A stretch of 64,000 nt of DNA, taken from contig OZ234494.1 in assembly GCA_965153455.1 (NCBI GenBank), positions 10,106,001 to 10,170,000 on the forward strand. Reading direction: 5' to 3'. The translations under genes and the position numbers were made by a program. This DNA is from Sphagnum compactum. Taxonomy: Eukaryota > Bryophyta > Sphagnopsida > Sphagnales. Numbering within the stretch: the stretch's first letter is position 1; each line of letters opens with the position of its first letter. Positions 25,201 through 34,649 of the stretch are shown here, piece after piece. Below the pieces are notes generated by a model. That model had not been told where the DNA came from. It searched no databases and saw only the letters and a program-made list of their open reading frames with translations.

Positions 25201-25654
25201 AGTATGTTTGGAAAATCATGCATTTGGAAATAGAAATTCATTTTGAAAACTATAAACTTAGACTCAACCTAACTTCACATTGAACTTCTAGGCCAAAAAA
25301 GAAGAAGTGAAATGTCTGGAAATGGTGGCTGCTTTCTTAAACCACTTGAAAGAAACAGCAATCAACAACATCATAAATGAAAAAGAGGAAAGTGGTGAAG
25401 ATTTCGAATCACCTGATGAATATGTGCGGTTAAGACCTCAAACAATTGACGAAGCAATAGAACGTGCCATAAGGCACAAGATAGAAGAGGCAAAAAAGGT
25501 GTTCCAAGATGATTATAAAAGTCGTGAAAATTGTATCATAAGCAAGCTTGTGGAGTTGGAACAAAAATCAGGCATAATGCCATCACCTACGACAAGTTCA
25601 GTTGCAGGATCAATTCCAGTTGCTACAGTACCTGCTTCATCAAAGAAGAAGTAA
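22253..25654 (+). CDS. CFAP119/CCDC189-like axonemal protein (six exons)
   Basis: Six exons can be joined in frame: 22253-22464, 22751-22837, 23252-23334, 23799-23934, 24671-24815 and 25292-25654 (1026 bases, 341 residues). All introns are GT-AG; the first donor, GTGTAC, is weak. Exons 2-3 read NFSYKAQERIIIDYF, then GFLLFAKEAGLNLQ. Exon 4 reads TFEEVERSFKKLLLKL, then PPLSNIDIQKIAPFFTTT. Exon 5 begins IFQHFPLFSYCF. This succession (helical DxYxxxLxFAxE segment, then PPxS...I.....FxxTYFRHFxLYxYxF) is the pattern of the CCDC189/CFAP119 family (DUF4464), found in organisms with motile cilia. Exon 6 adds a charged helical region (residues about 222-310) and a Ser/Thr/Pro/Lys tail ending in SSKKK. 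The likely role is an axoneme-associated structural protein in sperm flagella. The identification is by motif memory; exon 1 is the least certain. Confidence 0.62.
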
Positions 25655-26029
25655 GACTACATTCTCTTCTAAAAGTATGCCCAAAAGCTTAGGCAACCAA
25701 GACATTGTTCATGTTACATAAGTAGAGATTACAATCTATTGCAAAAGTTGTTGCTAAGTTTGATGATGTGGGTGTAACTCCAAATTCATTTTAACAATAT
25801 TACACAAAGTCATATTTGAATGGTTACATAGCAAAACCCTACATGCCTAGTGTGCCATAATCAACCCCAATAATGAAGGCTTGCAAACATCTTGAATGCT
25901 TAGTACAATTGATCCTCCCATGGTGACTAAATTTCTAATAACACGGCAATAATACCTGATTACAAAAGTTGCTTATTAATTCTTGTTAAATAATGATGAA
26001 ACTTCTTAGTAAACAATGGTTTCCCAAGG

Positions 26030-26850
26030 TTCTGCTTATGGAATGAATATTTGTTGTTAGCCTGTAACCCCTCCCAAGAAAGGGAAAAAAAAACTTGCAA
26101 AGTGCAAAAGAGAAATAGTGCCTTTATGTTGAGATACTTACTTCTTCCATGAAGGTTTGGACTTTGGACAGATGAGCTTGACAGAAAAAGGAAGAAGTCA
26201 ACATGGGCACTAGTACCACCCATTTCTTTCTTTTCCTTCTCTTACTGATCTCACTGAAATTCCCAACATCTGCAACCTACCCATCATCAAAGTGTCATAA
26301 ACAAAACCAACAACAACTTGGAAAGAATGAAAAAAGGATGATGGTCTCTTCACAATGTGATACTTACTTTCCCAAATGAAGAAGGGTTTGGACAGAGAAA
26401 CCTCAAATGCTCCAAAGTTGTCAACATGGAGCACTACTACCACTAGCCATTCCCCTTCTTTGCCTCTCTCACTGCTGATCTTGTTAAAATTCCCAAAACC
26501 TTCCGATCTTCAAAAATTGTTATAACCCGAAAAACAAACAACAACTTGGAAAGAAAGAAAAAGGAGACTCTCTTCACAATGTGGTACTTCCTTTTTCCAA
26601 TGAAGAGTTTTTGGAGAAAGAAGCTCAAAAGCAAAGAATAGTTGTCAAGATGGGCTCGACTAGTACCCATTCCCTTTCTTTCCCTCTCTCACTGATCTAG
26701 CTGAAATTCCCAAAACCTTTCCATCACCAAATTATTGTAACCCGGAAAACAAACAGAGATTGGTCTCTTCACAATGTGATACTTCAACTTTCTCCACTGA
26801 AGCAGGGTTTGGACATAGAAGCTCAAAAGCAAAGAAAGTAGGTACGTAGT
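26030..26850. repeat. Tandem ~220-bp repeats upstream of TIM10
   Basis: About three and a half diverged units. Each contains 'cttcacaatgtgrtactt', 'atgaag-agggtttggacagagaa', 'gtcaacatgggc-actagtaccac', 'ccctctctcactgatct' and 'aaattcccaaaacct'. Unit landmarks 'gatacttac/gtacttcc/gatacttca' fall near 26134, 26362, 26582 and 26777. The array ends about 200 bases before the TIM10 start codon, so it probably overlaps the promoter. Confidence 0.7.
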
Positions 26851-27056
26851 GCACGATCACGACACTACCGCTGCTCTAAACGCCGTTGCTGACGTCTTCA
26901 CAAATTTCGCAGTTGACAAGAAAACTTCACTTCATCTCTTGTCTCGTTCTCTTTTCTATCGCGTTGTGCTTTCTCTCTTACTTGACTTGCAGACGTCGTC
27001 GTCGTCGCCTACTTCCTGCATCTCCGTCGCTTTGCTGCATTCAACTGCATATCGCC

Positions 27057-29445
27057 ATGGCTTCTTCTTCGCAGGTGCCGTCTGGTATGCCTGTTGTGGA
27101 CAAGGAACAGGTAAATGTTGTTTTCCCTCCTCCCTCCCTTGCTGTCTGTCGTTTTCTTCGTTTGGGATTATTGTTCCTTTCTTGTCAGATCTGCAATCTG
27201 TGGGTATGTGTGTATTCCTTTAGGATCGGATCTTCTCTCAATTCTTTCGTAACTATGGAGAAGTTCTCAGTTCGGACTGAGAAGTTTTTTCTCCTCCCTC
27301 CCTTGCTGTCTCTCGTTTGGATTTGTTTTCGTTTGGTTGTCAGACCTGCAATTTGCAGGTATGTATGTACTCCTTAGGATCGACTGTTCTCTCAATTCTG
27401 GAGAAGAGTATGGAGAAGTTCTCAGTTCGGACGGACTGACGCGTGTGTGCTGTTACGATCTGATGGAGGAGGCCGGCCGGATTGCAGATCTTTCGGATGG
27501 CGCAACAGGAGATGGAGTATAGAGTCGATCTCTTCAACAAGTGAGTGTTTCTGACTGAGCGATGGCTGCTATCTAGCTTATGTCTTACAGCCGCCATCTC
27601 TTACCTGTGAATCCTTTCCAGGGTTTCAGAGAATACGTTGCAGCGGAGTTGCACTGGAGCAAGCAAGCAAAGCTCCCTTCTAGGCAAGTAATTGACAAAC
27701 AAAGTGGAAGTGTGCAGGCTGACGCAGACATGCTTTGACAAGTGCGTCGAAGAAAGTTCGTGCTCATAACCTCGTTTGTTCTTGTGAGAATATTTCGTTT
27801 GTTTTGTGATACTGCGTTGTTGGAGTTCTTCATTTGCATTTCTGCCTATCCTCTCCAACGCACCTCTACTAGAGTCCTCTACCAAACTTGAAGAAGAAGA
27901 TATAAGACGAGATAAGCTGAGAATGTACTGCAAAAGTGAAGCAGTTTTGCTTAGATCAAGAAGAGATAAAGCAGAGAATGCACTGCAAAAGTGTTGCGGC
28001 TTTCCAATCTAGCTCCTGCTGTGTGATCACCAATGGTGCACACCAGTAGTGCAGAGCAAAGGACCAAATGTTGTTCTTGATGCTCTTATGGAACTATATC
28101 TTGCCCAGGCAGTTTGAAGCAGGTATCAGGATATAAAGAATTGCATTTGTGTTTTGTGTGTGAGGATAAAGTTGTCAGCAAGTGACTTTGGAACTGTTTC
28201 TTGCTCCATTTTCACTGTATGTTGTTGACACTGAATCAATTTTTTTGGCAATCTGTAGGTACAAGGAGGCAGATCTGAATGTGGGAGAAAATAGCTGCAT
28301 TGATCACTGTATTGCCAAATACTGGCAGCTAGATCCCATTTACAACCATGTGTCTGAAGAATGAGCCACAGTTTCCTTGCATTCCTGTAGTCAGCACAAG
28401 ATGTGAAACAATTGCTCCCACTACAAATTGATGGCATTGCTTGCTCTGGATGATACAGAACCATGACATTTGAATGTGTGTGGAAAACAAAGTGTGACAT
28501 AAAACTTGTCCAGACCTGTTGCAAGTTTTCAGAAATGTGTTTGGAGTTGAGGGTGATCTAAGTCTGCGCTAACATGGTGTTAAACTTTGTGCTTGCACCA
28601 TGTTTGCCACTTTGCAAGTCTAAAGAATGTCTGAAGAGGTGATAGCAGTAGGTGGCTAGCCTGTGAGAAACCCTTTGTATCTGATGCTTCACTGCAGCTT
28701 CCACCGTATGGAGATGATGACAGCATGTTGTTGGCTCCCTCTCTTGCCACCTCTATTCTGCATTTTCCTTACATTCTGTTTTGACCTCCTTATTTTTACT
28801 TTATTGCATGACCCTCCGGTGGAGTCCAAACTCCTCACAAATTCTTTATGAGGAAAGGACCTTGTATGATTAAATCCTTAGGATTTAGATAGTGGTGCTG
28901 TGCAGTGGCAGTCTTTCATAGGTAAAAGGCCTTTACTTTCTCCATGTCATCAGAGCTTCATGATTACCATATATCACCATATTGAAGAGAAGATGTTCAT
29001 GTACATATATTTTCATTTGGTGCTGTACTTGAAGCATTGGAGAACAAGCTCAGGCTTGAGATCGTGCTGCTAGTCAGGTCTTTTGGCCAGTCAGGCATAT
29101 ACGTATACGGTAACAAAGAATGTGTAGGACACAATGGACCTGATCACATGACATTGGATCATGGGTCACAGTGTGTGCCTATCATGAAACAGTGTGTTTG
29201 GTGTTCACCTCACCACTGCTGTGTTTTACTTCTTTCTTGCCTCTATTCATCTCTTTAAATTGCTCACTATATCATATTCTGTGATGATACAAGAACATTG
29301 TTGTTGGTACATTAACTGCATGTTTGTGACTTGTACTCTTTGCTATCTGTCTATTCTTTCTGTTTCCTGACCCTGTATATGTTGTGTACAGGTGACAGGA
29401 ATTGTGGGACAGATGCTGGGATCAAATGGACCTCCACTCGAATAG
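27057..29445 (+). CDS. TIM10: Mitochondrial small TIM chaperone TIM10 (five exons, two abnormal donors)
   Basis: Exons proposed: 27057-27110 (MASSSQVPSGMPVVDKEQ), 27488-27540 (IFRMAQQEMEYRVDLFNK), 27718-27756 (LTQTCFDKCVEE), 28259-28328 (YKEADLNVGENSCIDHC, then IAKYWQ) and 29392-29445 (VTGIVGQMLGSNGPPLE, then stop). Together they match plant Tim10 from end to end, with both twin CX3C motifs (CFDKC and CIDHC) that form the disulfides of the Tim9-Tim10 hexamer. This complex escorts hydrophobic carrier precursors across the mitochondrial intermembrane space. Introns 1 and 2 have normal GT-AG ends. Intron 3 would need a TT (or an end shifted by one base), because a canonical GT at 27756 shifts the frame to an early stop. 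Intron 4 would start CT at 28329; a GT at 28348 keeps frame but adds six or seven residues. The copy may be decaying, misassembled, or spliced unusually. Confidence 0.82.
27129..27440 (+). repeat. 165-bp tandem duplication in TIM10 intron 1
   Basis: The blocks at about 27129-27285 and 27294-27440 share 'ctccctcccttgctgtct', 'gtcaga-ctgcaat-tg-gggtatgt', 'ttaggatcg' and 'ggagaagttctcagttcgga', giving a period near 165. Both lie inside intron 1. Confidence 0.75.
27894..27993 (+). repeat. 50-bp duplication in TIM10 intron 3
   Basis: The phrases 'gatataagacgagataagctgagaatgtactgcaaaagtg' and 'gatcaagaagagataaagcagagaatgcactgcaaaagtg' follow each other, a short direct repeat inside the intron. 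Confidence 0.7.
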
Positions 29446-31320
29446 GCTAGTACAACTGAGCAAATCTTCCTTGCAGCTCTCAGGTGACAAAGTGTTTGCT
29501 AAGTTTAAGAACTGTAACTGCTGAACTTGATTTAACATGGTTCCAGTGTTTTTGCATTTGATCCATCGTAGTTGTTCAGGCATTTTTCATATCAGCAGAG
29601 GTAGCTCCTGTCTAGTGTTTCCCACTGTACACGCAGTTCTTCATCAGACATTAGGGATGTATTAGCCTTTTCCTTTTCCTGCTGGTTACAAGAATCCCAT
29701 TTTGTGCACAGTTGGTGTTTTGATGTTTAACTTGGTTGTGGTGGATCAGGCCCTGAAACTTAAAAACTCTCAAGTTGGAACACAGTGCTTAGTTTTACAC
29801 TGTAATGAGGGCAGAAGCTAGGAATATGAAGACACTGGAGTAATGGTCTTTTCAAAACCAGCTAACAAGGAACATGTAGCATGAGGAAATTCTCAGACCT
29901 GCAAACATCAGACAACTAGTAGCCATGTGTGTCTGAAGTTTGAATCTGTTTGGGGGTGAAAAACACAAGCTGTGCAAAGCTGACCCTCATGTTGCAAATT
30001 AGGTACTGATCAAAGGTCTGTTTACATGCTGTGGATCATCACAGCCTGCTCCAGTATTTGAGTCTTGACTTGCTGTTTGTAAGGCCAGGGTAGGTAGTAG
30101 TCTTTCTTGCTCTTTCAGGATATGACTAATTTTGTGTGCCTTGGATAGCAATTGAGCTCAGAGTGGTGGGTCACCAAACACTTACCTCCAACCTGTCAAA
30201 GCAAAAGGTTGGTTCACACTTCCCACCTGGGGTTGGCATTTGTTGATATCATGAAAATGACATGTCTACATTCAAATGTATAGGTACTTACATTCATATA
30301 GGTAGCTGAAATGTATGCTGATATGGCATACTAACACTAAGCCTATCACTAGGAGATGGGCAGGGTGATAACTAGTAGGCAAACGGGAAAATCAATTCAA
30401 ATATGTAGATTCTTGCTATTATTAGTTCCTATGGGCAGTGGTAGTTTACCAGTTTGAAAACTAAGGTGATGAATAATCTTGGAGATTTGCTGTGGTGTTT
30501 TCTTTTGGTGGTGAAATTTTGACATAAAAGAATAAAAAAGGAATTATTGTGTTACAAAATTTCCTTTCTAATTTTTTTTAATTGTCAATTTTTCAAGGAA
30601 AAAAAAATTGTTAGGAGAAGCTTCTTGATGTTTTGACACAGTTTTTAATTTTGGGGCAGTTGTTTGCCAGTTTTCTAACAGTTTCAATGGTTTTTTGCAA
30701 ACTTTTTGTTTATGGATGCTAAATCTTGTTAGGGATGATTGCCACTGATGCATTAGGAAACTGAAAAATATGCTGGGATTATCCCCAGAGAAGCCTTTTC
30801 CTCACTCTACTATCATCATCTATCATTCTGAATAATGAGATGAATTATCCTGAATGTGATAGTCATCAACAATTTGTTCACACCATAATCATTGGTAACT
30901 ATTAGGTAGCACAGTAACTGTCAGAGTGCTGAAATATCCTGTCAACAGCGATCTGGCTTAACTCTGAGGTACGCCAACCTTGGGTGTCAAGTGACCTTAA
31001 GTGCTCATTTTTAACGTTCATAAAGGGATTTTGTGGCTTTTTAAAGGTTAAGTACAAGAATGCCTTTCAAGGCGAGAGGTTGTCAGTGAAAATGATTTTC
31101 ATTTTGATAGGCTATGATGTTTCAATGCTTCTTTGAAGGATACCAAGCCCTGGAACTAAATCTTGATTACCACTGTCATTGACACAGAATTTGGAATTAT
31201 TGGCTCTTTCAAGGGTGAAAGCCTGAAAGCCTTGAAAAGCCTGTATGAAAGAGCCAAAAAATTCCATATGAAACCCATTAAAAAAATTGTAGGCACCTGG
31301 CAGATATTAGAGTTATCCAT
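29446..31320. other. Intergenic DNA downstream of TIM10
   Basis: Probably TIM10 3' UTR at the start, then sequence in which I see no exon, RNA gene or clear mobile element. Confidence 0.5.
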
Positions 31321-31570
31321 AAAGTCACCCTCTCTTTCACCCCCTATCCCCTCTTTGAGTGGTATCCACAAAGTAATGAAATTTTTATTAAATCTCAGTA
31401 TGAAATGCTGAAAATCAGCATTTAATGCACAAGGGTCGAGCGTAAGTATAGTAATTGTACAGGTAGGAGTAGTGAAAATATATGTAGGAGCAGTGGAGGC
31501 GCTCAGGAAAAAGGAAAGACAGGATAAAACTCAGTTTACCGCCAAAATTGGTGGAAAAACTAGATTGGGT
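31321..31570 (+). repeat. Dispersed repeat, partner of 57712-57960
   Basis: The segment containing 'aatctcagtatgaaatg', 'catttaatgcacaagg', 'agtgaaaatatatgtag' and 'ggcgctcaggaaaaaggaaaga' is repeated in the same orientation at 57712-57960, with moderate divergence. It abuts the 5' break of the gypsy fragment at 31.6 kb. Confidence 0.75.
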
Positions 31571-31619
31571 CCCAGTTATTTTGTTTTGTAAAATTCCCAG
31601 TTTCATGTTTGATGCCCTA

Positions 31620-33130
31620 TCATGCTAGTCTATTAACCAAGATGTAGATGGGTTGAGTTGAAACCTATATTGCACTAACCAAAACTAAGACACAAGAGCT
31701 AGGTGGCATGGTGAGATTAACAAGGAAATGGTGCTAGGATGGCATGCCTATGCATTCTTGTGTATCTTAGCTATGGTAGTTTATGTCACTTCCCATCAAG
31801 ACCAGACATACCAAAGGACCCTAAATCTAATGAAGAGCCTGGTGGATCAAAGGATGTGCATGATGACATTAGAGTGTTAGAATATTTATGCATTACCTCA
31901 ACATGTTTGTCAAGGTTACTACCAAAGAGAGATATCAAATGCTACAACAAACCACAAGGTTTAGGTGGGAAGGTAACCATCTATTTTGAGTATGGGAGGA
32001 TGGAAAAGTGAAGATTGTGCTTCACCCTACACAATAACACATTTAGTATGGCATGAGTTCAAGCATTTTGGTGTTAGGTGCACCCATAGTTTATTACAAG
32101 GGTAAAATTGGTGGCAAGGAATGCACATGGATGTGCAACAATTGGTGACAAGATGCATGATATATGTGATAGAATGTAGGCCTCCTTCAATGCTCCTACT
32201 CCACAATTGCAACCTCTTCCCATCATGGGATAAAACTACCATTGAAGTTTGGATTTTGCAAGGCCATTGCCACTAACCATACACCACAATTGGTATGTGT
32301 TAATGATGGTGGAACATTTTCCAAATGGATTGAACTAATATTGTGCAATCGAACAAGTCTAGTGAAAAGGTTGTGTATTCCTTTTTAAATTGAATGTTTA
32401 GTTAGTTTAATGTGCTAGTTGAGGTCTTATTGACCAAGGTAGAGAATTTTAAGGCCTTGTGTGAGTAAGCCTTGATTGACCATCATACTATGTCCCATGA
32501 TCATTTGTAAGTAGGTGGTTTGGCCAAAAGAGTTGTGTAAATAATGAAAAGAAGTTTGCACAAATATGGCCTACAGAAGGGCTATTTGGGTGACTAATGC
32601 CTTCAATTGCTTTAATTGACCATGGGTTACAAGTTGAACAAACAAATGTCACTTGCTTCATTTTCACTATATTTTTTCCTATTTGGTTGTGAGCCAAATT
32701 TGCTTGCATCAATATGCTTAAAGGTTATGGTGACCAATCTCAAACTTAGATGATTTGAATGTTTGGATGTGTGCATGTGATGAAAGAGCAAAGTTGTTCA
32801 AAAAAGTCATACCAATGGCTTGTGAAAAGTTTGCTATGTTCAACATAGAGACACATTGAAGTATGCCATTATTCATGGAGGAAAGTATTAACCCCAAGTT
32901 TGATGGTATAATATAAGGGATTGTGTTTACCTATAACAAACAACACACTGTGATGTTGGATGTTATAACAAGATGTGTAATCTTAAGAATCAAAGAAATG
33001 TATATAATTGGTGTTCCAAGGGTTGGCACATGGGATGTTTAACACTGCTTTTGGAGAAAGTTCCCAATAGGGATGGTTATGCTTTCAACGTCTACACAAA
33101 TAAGCTTAGCCACTTGTAGCTAGATTTAAG
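31620..33130 (+). pseudogene. Ty3/gypsy fragment: integrase and PHD finger (copy C)
   Basis: DNA and broken translation follow the main element's 50980-52650 region collinearly. Shared landmarks are the DVHDDIRVLEYL segment (near 31845-31890), an integrase zinc-binding region, and core pieces around 32280-32560 including the region that holds the second catalytic Asp. At about 33012-33050 is CSKGWHMGCL, the His-Cys half of the PHD finger. The 5' end is cut off abruptly beside another repeat. Stops and frameshifts are many, so it is non-functional. It proves that the PHD finger belongs to the family rather than to one insertion. Confidence 0.75.
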
Positions 33131-33359
33131 CAACATGAATTGTGTCAAGAAACTTCAAATGTGATTAAAATTAGTCAAGGAATTAGGTGGATTACAACTA
33201 GGCAATTAATGATGGGGCTCACATTTGCACCCAAGTTATTTGATTCACTATTTCAAAATTACCAAGTGTCCACTTGTAATGTGCCCATAATGCAAAACTC
33301 CTAAATCTACATAAGATGTGTTATTTGGTTTAGGGACCTTATTCCCAAATAGAGGGCGA

Positions 33360-33870
33360 TTGTTTGTGTGTGTGTGACCTTCATAATAATGTCATGACAT
33401 GTTTATGGTTTGTGACAACGATAGATGTAAACGCTTTGATGTGGTAGCACACAACAACTATTAGTATTATTTGGGAAATTGTTCAAATAGTTGGAACTTT
33501 ATTAAAATAAAAAATAGAAGAAATAGTTAAATAGCATGAGCATGTTTCACATATTTCAACTTTGGAATAGTACTCGAAGTTGTAATGGAAAAGACACATC
33601 TTTTTAAAGTTGCACCATCTTTTGTTTGTCGTGTTTTGTTTTGGAAATTTTATGAAGTTTTCTTGCTTCCAAGTTTATAGGTTGTTTATGCAAGTTTGGT
33701 GTGAGGTGTGGATTATCCCAAAGTGGAGTGTGTAAGATTTTGATTGTGTGTGCGTATGTGAATTTAATAATAATGTTACGACGTGTTTATGGTTTGTGAC
33801 AATGACAAATGTAAGCACCTCAATGTGGTAATACACAACACAATAACAACTTACAACTTTTTGATGGACT
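33360..33870 (+). repeat. LTR-like repeats following copy C
   Basis: A purine tract 'agagggcga' at about 33351 is followed by 'ttgtttgtgtgtgtgtgacc'. The block containing 'tcatgacatgtttatggtttgtgacaa' occurs at 33392-33470 and again, diverged, at 33774-33850, about 380 bases apart. The position directly after the polypurine-like tract suggests 3' LTR sequence. Like the main element, a segment is present twice at this end. Confidence 0.5.
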
Positions 33871-34649
33871 TTGTAATTGCACTCTTTATTTACTTCAAAA
33901 AAAATATTTTGTCTCGATAAAAAAAACTTTCAAGTTGTTTAAGGAATTCACAATGGAGTCCAACCACAAAAACAATTGGAGGAAATTTATAAAAATGGAG
34001 TTCAATTACATCTAGCTTATGAACTTGACATTGAGTTTATTAAGAAACTTACACAAGTTTGTGATTAAATATAAATAACAACACAGATTAGTCATTGTAA
34101 GCTATTGAAGCCATTAGTTTAAAGTGTTACCTTCTTTATGACTCAAGGAGATTATTCATTATATATTTTATGATGTGAAATAAAAGTGCATTTTTTATAT
34201 TTTAAAATATCTATTAACATTGAAAATATCTCAAAAATATCTCAAAAATCTTCTCATAATTCAATTCTTGGCACCCTATTTATGTTAAATGAATTATAAA
34301 ATTTACTTTTTTTCATTAAGTTACCCCTTTTTTTTGTCATTTAGAAAAAATTGGAACTAATCTCCCTTGGTTTTACAAAGGTGGAATTATCAATTCGGGG
34401 GGGAAATATGGTGTTATGATGAGCTCTGTTATTAGGTCAAATTATGATTGTATCTTTTTCATTATCATGGCAAATATGATATGTGACCAAAATTGATACA
34501 ACACCTTTTCTTTCCAATACTACCTAAATGTGGAATTTGAATTAAGAAGGTCTTCTCTAACTTTTAGGCCTACATTTCCCCTTAGAGGATACATGTTAAA
34601 GGATGAAACATTTGGTGCTCAGTTGTGTAGTTAAAAGTTTGTTGATACA

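Noticed and set aside
28182-28364. Independent 60-codon protein
   Set aside because: Its second half is TIM10 exon 4; the first half is intron read through in frame.
29037-29258. 73-codon frame between TIM10 exons 4 and 5
   Set aside because: It lies wholly inside intron 4 and matches no family.
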